This document shows positions 45,387 through 54,383 of a stretch of DNA of 64,000 bases, in pieces. The stretch comes from DDH964 sp963806685 (GTDB taxonomy: Bacteria; Desulfobacterota; Desulfuromonadia; Desulfuromonadales; DDH964): NCBI GenBank assembly GCA_963806685.1, contig CAWDZB010000011.1, positions 186,001 through 250,000 on the forward strand. Direction: 5' to 3'. A model generated the notes under the pieces. It was not told the DNA's origin. It ran no database searches and saw only the letters and a program-made list of their open reading frames with translations. A program made the translations under genes and the position numbers. The stretch's first letter is position 1; every line of letters begins with the position of its first letter.

Positions 45387-45974
45387 ATGGAAAAAGGCAG
45401 CGAAAAGAGACGGGCCGATCACCCGATCGACAAGATCTTCCTGGACCGCTGGTCGCCGCGGGCGATGTCCGGCGAGGCCATCGCCGAAGAGGACCTGATG
45501 GCCCTCTTCGAGGCCGCTCGCTGGGCGCCGTCATCCTTCAACAACCAGTCGTGGCGCATCCTCTACGCGCGCCGGGATGGCAAGCACTGGCCGCTCTTTC
45601 TGAGTCTGCTGGTCGAGTCCAACCAGGCCTGGGCAAACAAGGCGGCTGCCTTGCTGCTGTTCATCTCCAAGACCACCTTCGACTACAATGGCAAGCCGGC
45701 GCGCACCCACTCCTTCGACACCGGCGCGGCGTGGGAGAACCTCGCGCTGCAGGCGATGCTGCGCGGCTATGTCGCCCACGGCATGCAGGGGTTCGATTAC
45801 GACCGGGCCAGGACCGATCTCGGGGTACCGGACGAGTACCAGGTCGAGGCGATGATTGCGGTGGGAATGCCCGGGTCGAAGGAATCTCTGCCCGAAAAGC
45901 TCCAGGCGGTGGAGACCCCGAACGATCGCCGCCCCCTTGCCAATAGTGTCTGCGAGGGGCCGTTTCGCTTGTAG
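45387..45974 (+). CDS. Nitroreductase-family flavoprotein
   Basis: The 195-residue FMN enzyme has the family signature RWSPRAMSGEAIAEEDL, ARWAPSSFNNQSWRILYA and the C-terminal GMPGSKESLPEKLQ. It reduces nitro compounds, quinones or similar with NAD(P)H. The ATG at 45387 has GGAGG five bases upstream. Confidence 0.9.
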   Translation: MEKGSEKRRADHPIDKIFLDRWSPRAMSGEAIAEEDLMALFEAARWAPSSFNNQSWRILYARRDGKHWPLFLSLLVESNQAWANKAAALLLFISKTTFDYNGKPARTHSFDTGAAWENLALQAMLRGYVAHGMQGFDYDRARTDLGVPDEYQVEAMIAVGMPGSKESLPEKLQAVETPNDRRPLANSVCEGPFRL

Positions 45975-46187
45975 GATAACGGGAGTGGCCAAACGGCAAA
46001 ACCACCGCCATGAAATTCACTGCGGTGCCAACCGTCGCCACTGGTAAGATGGTCTGCTTTCGACTACTGAAACAGGGCTTTACCCCCTCTTTTGCGGGGC
46101 ACGTGAAACCCCGCTGGAATGGCGATTTCACACCTGTCGGTGCATAACATGCCCCCCTGGCGAGCCAATTAAAACAATCCTGAGAAA

Positions 46188-48479
46188 ATGATGTTTAAAG
46201 GCCTGAAACAAAAAAGAAAACTCCTCCTGATTTTAACCCTGACAGGGCTGGTCTTCCTGGCCGTTTTTACCGCTTACCTGGACTTCACCGTGCGGGCACG
46301 GTTCGAGGGTAAACGGTTCAAGTTGCCTGCCAAGGTCTATGCCCGTGCTCTGGAGCTTTATCCTGACCAGCCTTTGACCCGGATGGCATTGATAAAGGAA
46401 CTCGGACGGCTTCACTACCGCGAGACGGACCAGGGCCCGCAGAAGCCAGGGACATACCGATCGAGCCGGGAAGCTCTGGATCTGGTGACCCGCCGGTTTG
46501 TCTTTGCCGACGGACCCCAGGAATCGAAGTGGCTGCGCATCGATTTCGACGGTGGCCGGGTAAAGGACATGACCGGAAAAAAGGGTGAATCGCTGCCGCT
46601 GGTACGCCTGGCCCCACCCCTGATCGGCGGCATCTATCCCGGCCACTACGAGGATCGCGTCCTGGTCAGGCTCACCGAGGTTCCCGCAGATCTGGTCAAT
46701 GCCCTGATCGCAGTTGAGGACCGGCGCTTCTTCTCCCACCACGGTATCGACCCGCGAGGGATTGCCCGGGCCCTTTTCGAGACCGCCAGCGGTGAGGGCC
46801 TGCAGGGGGGAAGCACGCTGACCCAGCAGCTGGCCAAGAATTTCTTCCTGACTCCCGCGCGAACCCTGCGGAGGAAGTTCACCGAAATGATCATGGCGCT
46901 GTTGTTGGAAGCCCACTACAGCAAGGGGGAGATTCTCGAGACCTACATCAACGAAGTTTATCTGGGGCAGGACGGCAATCGGGCCGTGCACGGCTTTGGA
47001 CTGGCCGCGGGGTTTTACTTCAATAAGCCGCTTTCCCAACTGGATGTTTCCGAGTCGGCCCTTTTGGTCGGCATGCTCAAGGGGCCGACCTATTTCAATC
47101 CGCGCAGTCACCCCCGGCGGGCCCTGAGCAGGAGAAACCTGGTCCTGGATAAAATGGCCGAGGAGGGGTTTCTTGCCGAATCGAGGCTGCAATCGGCCAA
47201 AGCTGAACCCCTGGGCGTGATCGACAGGCCCCCCGGAGGCACCTCCCCTTACCCGGCTTTTCTCAGTCTGGTCTACCGCCAATTGAAGCGCGATTATCGG
47301 GACGAGGACCTGCGTTCCGAAGGACTGCGGATCTTCACTACCCTGGACCCCATGGTCCAGGAGGCTGCCGAGAGTGCTCTCACCCGGGGCCTGACGCAGC
47401 TGGAGAAGGGGCACGGCATGGGGGCCGGCACCCTGCAGGGCGCCCTGATCGTCACCAGTCCCCAGAACGCCGAGGTCCAGGCCGTCGTGGGCGGCAGGGA
47501 CCCGCAATTCGAAGGATTCAACCGCGCCCTCGATGCCCGCCGTCCCATCGGCTCGCTGATCAAGCCGGTGGTCTACCTGACCGCCCTCCAGCAACCGGAA
47601 CGCTATACCTTGGCCACGCTACTGGACGACACCCCCCTGGTCCTGAAGCAGGCGGGCGCCCCCGACTGGGCGCCCCAGAATTACGACAAGGAATACCGGG
47701 GCAAGGTCTCCCTGCATGCGGCCCTGGTGAATTCCTACAACGTGCCGACGGTCAATTTGGGCTTGGCGCTAGGCGTCTCCAGGGTCCTGGCCAACCTACA
47801 GCGGCTCGGGGTGGAACGGGAACTGCCGGAGTTCCCATCGAGCCTGCTCGGCGCCAACGAGTTGTCCCCCATGGAGGTGACCCAAGTCTATCAGACGCTC
47901 GCCGGCGGAGGTTTCTATACGCCGCTGCGGGCGATCCAGGCGGTGCTGACGGCCGCGGGTGAACCGCTGCAGCGCTATCCGCTCAATGTCGAGCAGGTGG
48001 TCGGTCCTGCACCCCTTTACCTTCTGACCCGGGCCATGCAGGATGTGGTGCGCGAAGGGACCGCCATGGCCCTCAACCGGTATCTGTCGCCGGACCTCGA
48101 TGTCGCGGGAAAAACCGGCACCACCGACGATTATCGCGACAGCTGGTTTGCCGGCTTCACCGGGGATCGCCTAGCCGTGGCCTGGGTCGGGCGGGACGAC
48201 AACGAGCCTACGGGCCTGACCGGAGCGTCCGGAGCCCTGAGGATCTGGGGGGAGATGATGGCTGACCTCCATCCCCAACCGCTCATCCTGCCCCAACCGG
48301 AAAAGGTGGAGCAGGCCTGGATCGACCCGGCCTCGGGGCTGCTCAGTGCCAGGGGGTGCCGTGACGCCGTGGAACTCCCTTTTGTCGCCGGTTCGGCGCC
48401 CACCGAGGCCGCTGCCTGCGGTCCCGGGGCGCTGGGCAGTTCCATCAAAGGTTTTTTTGAAAGGATATTCGGTCGATGA
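46188..48479 (+). CDS. mrcB: Penicillin-binding protein 1B (class A, bifunctional)
   Basis: The 763-residue protein has an N-terminal membrane helix (LLLILTLTGLVFLAVFTAYL), a UB2H-like regulatory domain (about residues 60-135), a GT51 transglycosylase (catalytic Glu in AVEDRRFFSHHGID, and GGSTLTQQLAKNFFL), and a transpeptidase with nucleophile Ser in GSLIKP, SYN in NSYNVPT, and KTG in AGKTGTTDDY. It builds peptidoglycan strands and cross-links them. Its stop overlaps the following lipoprotein gene by four bases. Gene symbol by homology to E. coli mrcB. Confidence 0.95.
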   Translation: MMFKGLKQKRKLLLILTLTGLVFLAVFTAYLDFTVRARFEGKRFKLPAKVYARALELYPDQPLTRMALIKELGRLHYRETDQGPQKPGTYRSSREALDLVTRRFVFADGPQESKWLRIDFDGGRVKDMTGKKGESLPLVRLAPPLIGGIYPGHYEDRVLVRLTEVPADLVNALIAVEDRRFFSHHGIDPRGIARALFETASGEGLQGGSTLTQQLAKNFFLTPARTLRRKFTEMIMALLLEAHYSKGEILETYINEVYLGQDGNRAVHGFGLAAGFYFNKPLSQLDVSESALLVGMLKGPTYFNPRSHPRRALSRRNLVLDKMAEEGFLAESRLQSAKAEPLGVIDRPPGGTSPYPAFLSLVYRQLKRDYRDEDLRSEGLRIFTTLDPMVQEAAESALTRGLTQLEKGHGMGAGTLQGALIVTSPQNAEVQAVVGGRDPQFEGFNRALDARRPIGSLIKPVVYLTALQQPERYTLATLLDDTPLVLKQAGAPDWAPQNYDKEYRGKVSLHAALVNSYNVPTVNLGLALGVSRVLANLQRLGVERELPEFPSSLLGANELSPMEVTQVYQTLAGGGFYTPLRAIQAVLTAAGEPLQRYPLNVEQVVGPAPLYLLTRAMQDVVREGTAMALNRYLSPDLDVAGKTGTTDDYRDSWFAGFTGDRLAVAWVGRDDNEPTGLTGASGALRIWGEMMADLHPQPLILPQPEKVEQAWIDPASGLLSARGCRDAVELPFVAGSAPTEAAACGPGALGSSIKGFFERIFGR

Positions 48480-48892
48480 AGGCAAGCCATCCAATCTTGG
48501 GCATGGTCGTTGTCCTGCTACTGTCAGGCTGTGCGGGACTGCTGCCGGGGTTCACACCGAAACCATCGCAGAATGCCGGCGTACTGGCCCTGCTGAACCA
48601 GGCGGACCAGGAAACCGCTGCGCAGCAATTCCCGGCGGCGGGGGCCTCCCTGGAGCGGGCCCTGCGCATCGAACCGCGCAACCCCGTCCTCTGGCAGAAG
48701 CTGGCGCAGGTCCGACTGGAGCAGGGAGAGTATCGGCAAGCCGAAAATCTTGCCGCCAAAGCGAATGCCCTGGCCCCTGACAACAGGGGGCTGAGAACCG
48801 AAAATTGGCGGATCATCGGCCAGGCGCGCCAGGGTCTCGGGGACGCCCAGGGGGCGGAAGCTGCCTATGGCAAGATGGATTCGGAAAGATGA
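48476..48892 (+). CDS. TPR-repeat lipoprotein coupled to PBP1B (candidate LpoP-like activator)
   Basis: The 138-residue protein has a lipoprotein signal MKASHPILGMVVVLLLSGC and about two TPR units (AAGASLERALRIEPRNPVLW, QGEYRQAENLAAKANALAPD). Overlap with the PBP1B gene (ATGA) implies matched production. In Pseudomonas, LpoP is a TPR lipoprotein that activates PBP1b; the same architecture and location make this a strong but untested analog. It is not related in sequence to E. coli LpoA/LpoB as far as can be seen. Confidence 0.8.
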   Translation: MKASHPILGMVVVLLLSGCAGLLPGFTPKPSQNAGVLALLNQADQETAAQQFPAAGASLERALRIEPRNPVLWQKLAQVRLEQGEYRQAENLAAKANALAPDNRGLRTENWRIIGQARQGLGDAQGAEAAYGKMDSER

Positions 48893-48974
48893 GGTGGGAG
48901 CGGAACCTTTCGGCGGGATCTCTAGCCGGTACTTGAGGATTTTGGTTGCAATGTTTGCCTTCATGGGACAAGCC

Positions 48975-49009
48975 AGTAAAGCCGGGGTCTAACCGACCCC
49001 GGCTTTACT
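48975..49009. terminator. Bidirectional terminator
   Basis: A 15-bp perfect stem AGTAAAGCCGGGGTC/GACCCCGGCTTTACT (48975-48989 with 48995-49009) with a 5-base loop lies between the converging TPR-lipoprotein gene and the 4Fe-4S gene. Confidence 0.85.
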
Positions 49010-49039
49010 CGTCTCCGGCAGGGACCTTGGGCGGCTCCC

Positions 49040-50353
49040 CTACAGTTCCGTGACCCAGCCCCTGCCCTGCCTTGCGGCCCCTTGCTTAATGGAGTGGAGA
49101 AACCGCGAGCGCAGGGTGTCGCTCATCAGCGCCCTTTTTACCGGCGACAGCCGCAGGAAGCCGCCGACCAGGGAGCGCATGAACTTCTGGTCGATCCGCT
49201 GCGGGTCGGCGAAGATCTGGTTCTGCAGGGTCCCCTTTTCGAGGCATTGCAGGATGACCCGCTCGAAGGTGGTTTCCGGGTGGATGACCCGCTGCTCGCG
49301 CTTCACCAGGCGGCACCCCCCGGTGGGGCACTTGAGGGCGCAGACGCCGCAGCCTAGGCAGGCCGAGGGGTCGACGTCGGGCAACCGCTTTTTCTTCGCC
49401 TCCGCCTGCTCGACGGGGAGCATCGCAATCGCGTCGATCGGGCACGCCTTGGCGCATTTTCCGCAGCCGGTGCAGGCCTCGTTGTCTATGCCGGCCTGGT
49501 AGGTGGAGGTGACCAGGGCGTTGGGATAGCCGTAGCGGCTGACGGCCCGCAGGACGTTACAGCAGCAGGAGCAGCAGTGGCAGACGAACTTGACGTTCTG
49601 CTGCACGTTGTCCGCCGTCAGCACCAGCCCCAGTTCCCGCGAGCGGGCGAAGTTTTCCTGCATTTCCGATTTACTGACTTCTCGCGCCAGGTTGTGCCGG
49701 ATCATGAAATCGGCCGCGTAGCCGAACTGGCTGCAGCCGTCCAGGGGGACGTCGCAGGTCTTTTCGCCCAGGTGCAGCTTCTCGTGGCGGCAGCTGCAGA
49801 TCCCGATGGCGAACCGGTCGGATTCCTCGATGAGGGCCGAGGCTTTTTCGTAGTCGAGAATCTCGACGCATTCCTCGGGCTTCACACTCTCTTCGTGAGG
49901 CAGGGTGCGGACGAAGGAGACTTGCTGCCCGCCGCCGAAATTCGCAGCCAGGAAACCGCCCTCCCCGTCCAGGTAGTCCCGGAACATCCGGGCCCGCTCC
50001 CTGCTGTTGGCATCCGGCCCGAACCGCATCATGGTGAACTCGAAGATGCCGACCACCATGGGCGAAGGTATGTACTTGTATTCCCCCTCCACCCAGATGT
50101 CGATGACCAGCCCCTTCTCCGTCAGGTCGTCGAGCCGCCGCTGCAGTTTTTCCTTCCGATAGCCGGTAGCCTTTTGCACCTCGTCGAAGGAGGCCAGCCC
50201 CCAGGGCATCTTGACAATGATGTAGGCTTCCTCGGTGGAGTAGAGCTCCTTGAGGAGGTCATGCAGGTGCTCGTTCCACGGCGCCCGCATCTCCATGCCG
50301 TCGATTTTCCCGCCGAGTTCGCGGAATATGTCTTTACCGACCAGGTGTCCCAT
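49040..50353 (-). CDS. 4Fe-4S dicluster protein with N-terminal winged-helix-like domain
   Basis: The 437-residue protein starts with a helix-turn-helix-like part (residues about 40-95: LASFDEVQKATGYRKEKLQ), followed by a Cys/His-rich middle (IGICSCRHEKLHLGEKTCD, then HCCSCCCNVLR) and two classic 4Fe-4S motifs CTGCGKCAKACP and CLGCGVCALKCP. This type is common in strict anaerobes and is usually annotated only as a ferredoxin domain protein. The middle Cys cluster could bind a further metal centre. The gene stands alone with a long AT-rich leader. Confidence 0.82.
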   Translation of the reverse strand: MGHLVGKDIFRELGGKIDGMEMRAPWNEHLHDLLKELYSTEEAYIIVKMPWGLASFDEVQKATGYRKEKLQRRLDDLTEKGLVIDIWVEGEYKYIPSPMVVGIFEFTMMRFGPDANSRERARMFRDYLDGEGGFLAANFGGGQQVSFVRTLPHEESVKPEECVEILDYEKASALIEESDRFAIGICSCRHEKLHLGEKTCDVPLDGCSQFGYAADFMIRHNLAREVSKSEMQENFARSRELGLVLTADNVQQNVKFVCHCCSCCCNVLRAVSRYGYPNALVTSTYQAGIDNEACTGCGKCAKACPIDAIAMLPVEQAEAKKKRLPDVDPSACLGCGVCALKCPTGGCRLVKREQRVIHPETTFERVILQCLEKGTLQNQIFADPQRIDQKFMRSLVGGFLRLSPVKRALMSDTLRSRFLHSIKQGAARQGRGWVTEL

Positions 50354-51220
50354 GGATGGTCTCCTTGGTGGGATATGGATTGATTCTGGATTCGTCCAAC
50401 AACATTAACCACATTTTCCTGCGGTATTTCAAATATTTTTTGGAAGGTTAGCAGGTGGGAGTACGGCTCCAGGATACAAGGCTCTGGCTAGCCACGCGGG
50501 AGAACAAGTCGCGAGTGCCCATATGGGGCTGATTCATCTGCCCTTCCCTTTTCGTTAAAAATATTTTACAATTCTTGCCGTTTGCCGGTGTTCAGGAGAA
50601 GTTTATTTTTTGCCGGGGCAAATTGTGGTGAGAAGAAATTCTATGTGAGGAGTTAAGAAATCCGTTCGGCAGGGAAAATTTCCGGTGGGCGTTTTTTTGC
50701 GTTCAATTCTAGTGAAAGAGATGGCAAATTCTGGTCAGGTCTTCGGACCGGTTGATTTTGAAATGTCATTCTTTCATGCCCCACTTGGGGCCATCTTTCT
50801 GGGCCCAGAGCACCAACTTTTAGATAAATCCATGGATTTCTAGTTTCCAGACATAGAAGCTGGAATCCCATATCTGTAAACCTAGCTCCTAGATTTCGAA
50901 AACATTTCTACATTTAGAAGCGCTGTCTACTAGTTTCACTGTCCATCCGCCATCCGGTGAGCTTTACCGTTGAGGTTTTGAAAAAGGCAAACTTGAGAGT
51001 CAAATTAGGGGAAGTAAAACTAAGAGGAACCTATCTAGAAATTTTCACATTTCCCACCAAAACTTAGTTGGTACTCCCTTTTTTATTGGAACCCATTTGC
51101 GGAGTTCCCCTGGGTCAGTCCTTACCGAGGTTGACATTGTAGTTTTTTGCTGGTGAATCCAAATGAATCACAATACTTCCCTTTCATCCCTGCCCTTCCT
51201 ACGGCACCAGGAGTAGATCA
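50354..51220. other. AT-rich 867-base intergenic gap
   Basis: This is the longest gene-free stretch in the window and is much richer in A and T than its neighbours, with many short T and A runs. No frame has a ribosome site or recognisable family (a 72-codon frame at 50653-50871 is not supported). At 51132-51160 TTGACA followed 17 bases later by TGAATC could be a promoter for the DUF169 gene. AGGAG just before 51221 is its ribosome site. It may be decayed foreign DNA. Confidence 0.6.
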
Positions 51221-52036
51221 ATGAAAAGCACAATCGCGAAAGCCTTGAGACTCGAAACCGAGCCGGTAGCGATCATTTTTTCGGATGAGAAGCCGGAAGA
51301 TGCCGGGCAATTCGCCCAGGGGGCGTGGGGTTGCGTGATGTTCATGTTCTCCACGGCTACCCGAGGCCGGACGGCGGTCTTCGACCGGGAATCGTTCGGC
51401 TGTGCCGGCGGCGGCGTCGGCCTGGGCTTCGGCAACGTCTACGAATCCTTCCCCGGCGGCATCCCCGGGTTCTGCCGCTTCCTCTCCACTGGCAACGAGT
51501 CCGACCCCGCCGGCAAGGCGATCGGCGAGAAGATGCTGGGGGCCGGCGCCCGGCAGGACTTCGTCGACCACTACCTGCACGGCGAACGCTACAAAAAATC
51601 CCCGGAGTTGGTCGAACAATTCGTGAAGGCCGTGCCGATGACCGACGTGCCGGCCAGTTACGTGGTGATGAAACCCCTCTCCGAGGTGGACCTGAAAAGG
51701 GAGGAGCCGGTTTCGGTGTCGTTCCTGGTCAACCCGGACCAATTGGCGGCGCTGACCGTTTTGGCCAACTACGACCGGCCGGGCCTGGAGAACGTGGCTG
51801 TCCCCTGGGTCGCGGCCTGCCAGGTGGTGGGAGTGATGTCATACCGGGAGGCGGAAGCGGAGAATCCGCGCTGCCTGATCGGCCTCACCGACATCTCCGC
51901 CCGCAAGTACCTCAAGGGACAGAAGGGCAGCGACAAGCTGACCTTCACCGCCCCTTTCCGCAGGTTGTTGGAAATGGAGGCCAACGTGGTCGGAAGCTTC
52001 CTCGAAGGGCAAACCTGGGAGCACGTGATCGCGTAA
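51221..52036 (+). CDS. DUF169-family protein
   Basis: The 271-residue protein belongs to the DUF169 group: LRLETEPVAIIFSDEKPED at the start, AQGAWGCVMFMFSTATRGRT, GCAGGGVGLGFGN, and PWVAACQVVG near the end. Conserved Cys and Gly-rich loops suggest a cofactor or metal site, but the function is unknown. Such proteins are frequent in anaerobes. It starts after the AT-rich gap with an AGGAG site. Confidence 0.85.
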   Translation: MKSTIAKALRLETEPVAIIFSDEKPEDAGQFAQGAWGCVMFMFSTATRGRTAVFDRESFGCAGGGVGLGFGNVYESFPGGIPGFCRFLSTGNESDPAGKAIGEKMLGAGARQDFVDHYLHGERYKKSPELVEQFVKAVPMTDVPASYVVMKPLSEVDLKREEPVSVSFLVNPDQLAALTVLANYDRPGLENVAVPWVAACQVVGVMSYREAEAENPRCLIGLTDISARKYLKGQKGSDKLTFTAPFRRLLEMEANVVGSFLEGQTWEHVIA

Positions 52037-52392
52037 GAGACGGCGTTGCGGAAATGGCGCCAGTTCCCAGGTGTCAAGTGGGTCCTCCACTGATCTCACC
52101 ATCCACCCACACCAGCCGGGGCCTTCGGGCTCCGGCTTTTTTGCGTCGTCATTCGACCAAATGGGGGCAGGCGACCTGTGAGTTCGGGAAACTCCATGAT
52201 AAGGTTTACAGACGGGGAAAAGGAGGTTTCACCTTTACCATTCCGGACGACCCCGATGGTTTTTTTGGGAAAAGACTGACGGGTCGCCGTTGTTACCCTC
52301 CCCCGCCCCTTCGCCAGGCAGGACATAGGGACCGATCGATGGTCCCAGTGCTTAGCTGAGCTGCTGCAGGGGAGAACGCCAGGGAGACGATC
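52037..52392. other. 356-base intergenic region with one terminator
   Basis: Apart from the DUF169 terminator at 52114-52142 I find no gene. The remaining part has no open frame with support. The last 20 bases include GGGAG before the next start. Confidence 0.5.
52114..52142 (+). terminator. Rho-independent terminator of the DUF169 gene
   Basis: The stem AGCCGGGGCC/GGCTCCGGCT with a TTCG loop and one G-U pair is followed by six T bases. The loop is the stable UUCG tetraloop. Confidence 0.9.
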
Positions 52393-53433
52393 ATGATGCG
52401 CCTTGCTTCCGCGCCGCCCTTACGACTTCCCCGCGTCCGGGTCTCCCCCGATCGCATTATCGGAGAACTGGTCGGACTTCGTCCCTTCCGGCCCGGCGGG
52501 TTCGTGCTGCGACCGGAGGCGATGGACGGGAAGCTCGTCATCCACAACTACGGCCACGGCGGCTGCGGCCTCGGGCTCTCGTGGGGAACGTCACAGCTTG
52601 CGATCGAGGCGGCCCTGGAAGCCGAGTCCCGCGATGCCGCCGTGCTGGGGTGCGGCGCTGTCGGACTCGCGACCGGCATTCTCCTGCAGCGGCATGGCTT
52701 TCGCGTCACCGTCTATGCCCGGGACCTGCCGCCCAACACCACCTCGAACATTGCTGGCGGCCTCTGGTCGCCGTACTTCATCGGCGACGAGGATTCCCTG
52801 ACCCCAGCCTTCCATGAACAATTCAAGGCCGCGGCGCGTCACGCCCACCGGCACTTTCGAAGCCTGGTCGGATCGCCGTACGGTGTCCGCTGGGCCGACA
52901 GCTACTTCACGGCTGACCAGCTGGATGAACTGCCACGTTTCAACGACGATCTTTCCGACCTTTTTCCCCGCGTCGCCGACTTCGCTCCGGGGGACCATCC
53001 CTTTCCCCGGCGCCATGCCCGCCGCGCCGGGACCATGCTGATCCAAACGCCGCGCTACCTGCGTGCCATCGAGCAGGACTTTCGAACGGCCGGGGGGAAC
53101 ATTGTCGTATGCGAGTTCCGGAACGTTAAGCAGGTCCTGGAGCTGGCCGAGTCGACGATCGTCAATTGCACTGGCCTGGGTTCCCGCGAGCTGTTCGGCG
53201 ATACGGAGCTCATCCCGGCCAAGGGCCAGATGACCATCCTGCTGCCGCAGCCGGAGATCGAGGATTTTCTCGCCATCGATGGCGAAGCGCTGTACATGAT
53301 CCCCCGGGACGACGGGGTTCTCCTGGGAGGCAGTTTCGAGCGAAATGTCCGGGATTTGAGCCCCAATCCCGGTGAGGCCCGACGGATTTTTCAGGGGCAC
53401 AGCGCCTTCTTCGAAAGGATGACGACACCCTAG
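52393..53433 (+). CDS. FAD-dependent oxidoreductase, D-amino-acid-oxidase type with permuted motif order
   Basis: The 346-residue protein holds both parts of a DAO-type flavoenzyme but in reversed order. Residues 28-65 (GLRPFRPGG and HNYGHGGCGLGLSWG) match the segment that normally ends D-amino acid oxidases, whereas the FAD-binding Rossmann motif VLGCGAVGLATG, normally at the N-terminus, lies at residues 84-95, followed by TTSNIAGGLWSP. The protein ends at GVLLGGSFERN and a short tail where the GLRPFR segment would otherwise follow. Similar arrangements occur in related anaerobes, so it is unlikely to be an assembly fault. It would produce hydrogen peroxide if it uses oxygen, and it lies just before perR and katG. 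Confidence 0.82.
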   Translation: MMRLASAPPLRLPRVRVSPDRIIGELVGLRPFRPGGFVLRPEAMDGKLVIHNYGHGGCGLGLSWGTSQLAIEAALEAESRDAAVLGCGAVGLATGILLQRHGFRVTVYARDLPPNTTSNIAGGLWSPYFIGDEDSLTPAFHEQFKAAARHAHRHFRSLVGSPYGVRWADSYFTADQLDELPRFNDDLSDLFPRVADFAPGDHPFPRRHARRAGTMLIQTPRYLRAIEQDFRTAGGNIVVCEFRNVKQVLELAESTIVNCTGLGSRELFGDTELIPAKGQMTILLPQPEIEDFLAIDGEALYMIPRDDGVLLGGSFERNVRDLSPNPGEARRIFQGHSAFFERMTTP

Positions 53434-53620
53434 TCCGACTCTTCCTCAGGCGCAAAATCTTGCGCAATTTTCCATCTTTCCCCACCTTCTTTCACCGCCG
53501 GGAGCAGGCCAATCGAAAGCGCAATCACACGGTCCTTGCGGCTCCAAACCGAACCGATAACAGCAAGTTATTGTGTCCCGAGCAATTGTATCCCACCCAG
53601 GCAAACGGCACTCACCCTTG

Positions 53621-53667
53621 TTGACACCAGTGCCCTAATCTGTAATTCTTTGCAAATAATCATTCTC
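53621..53667 (+). promoter_or_regulatory. Promoter and Fur-family operator before the PerR-type gene
   Basis: TTGACA (53621-53626) is followed after 16 bases by a poor -10 (TAATTC, 53643-53648). Just downstream, AATAATCATTCTC (53655-53667) matches 11 of 13 bases of the right part of the classical Fur box (GATAATCATTATC). Position over the start of transcription fits autoregulation by the following gene product. Confidence 0.5.
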
Positions 53668-53706
53668 CCCAAAAAAGGTCCCGATATCTTTAGGAAAAGA
53701 ACTGCC

Positions 53707-54144
53707 ATGAAAGACCCGCAACAACGCTTGGACGACATTATTGCCAAACTCCGCCAGTTGGAGTTCCGGATTACGCCGCAGCGGATTGCCATCCTCAAGG
53801 CCTTTCTCCGGAGCGATAAGCATCCGAGCGTTGAGCAGGTCCATACCCAGGTGAAGATCAACTTCTCCACCACCAGCCTGGCGACGGTCTACAAGACGGT
53901 AACCCTGTTGAAGGCGATCGGCGAGATTCTGGAACTCAGTTTCCCCGACGGCCGCAACCGCTACGACGGCCGGAGGCCCTATCCCCATCCCCACCTGATC
54001 TGCACCCAGTGCCAGACCATCCTCGACCCGGAGGTCAGCTCGGTCGACCAGATGGCGGCCGAGATCGAGAAGACCTCTGGCTATCGCGTCCTCTCCCACC
54101 AACTGGAATTTTTCGGGGTTTGTCCTGCCTGTCAGAAAAATTAG
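53707..54144 (+). CDS. perR: Fur-family regulator, PerR type
   Basis: The 145-residue protein has the Fur fold: RITPQRIAILKAFLRSDKHP winged helix, TSLATVYKTVTLL recognition helix, and metal residues in YPHPHLICTQC and CPAC, the latter forming the structural zinc site. Placement just before katG and rubrerythrin is the basis of the PerR name; sequence alone cannot separate PerR from Fur. The ATG at 53707 has AGGAAAAG upstream and an operator-like site before it. Confidence 0.82.
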   Translation: MKDPQQRLDDIIAKLRQLEFRITPQRIAILKAFLRSDKHPSVEQVHTQVKINFSTTSLATVYKTVTLLKAIGEILELSFPDGRNRYDGRRPYPHPHLICTQCQTILDPEVSSVDQMAAEIEKTSGYRVLSHQLEFFGVCPACQKN

Positions 54145-54171
54145 CGCCATATATTTTTTTCGCTATTTACA

Positions 54172-54235
54172 GAGAATGACTTTCTTTAGATATTGACAAA
54201 CACACAAGGCATGATAGAAGTAAAAATCTATTCAT
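54172..54235 (+). promoter_or_regulatory. Promoter region of katG with candidate operators
   Basis: TTGACA (54193-54198) and TAGAAG (54215-54220) are 16 bases apart. A 19-base segment just upstream (54172-54190, GAGAATGACTTTCTTTAGA) matches 12 of 19 bases of the Fur box. An inverted repeat ATGATAGA/TCTATTCAT (54211-54218 and 54227-54235) overlaps the -10. Either could serve PerR. Support is moderate only. Confidence 0.4.
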
Positions 54236-54383
54236 CTTGACCCGGCCCCCAAAGGATCAGCGCAGTAGAGTCCGGCCGGGCCATGTCCGGCCTCGGCAGT
54301 GATGGATGAAGCGAATGGACAGCGACTCACTACCTCCATGGCAGCAAGGTGAATAAGTCCAGACAACGAAAGGAGGCAACCTG

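Noticed and set aside
50653..50871. A 72-codon minus-strand frame in the AT-rich gap
   Set aside because: No ribosome site, no family likeness and no coding character.
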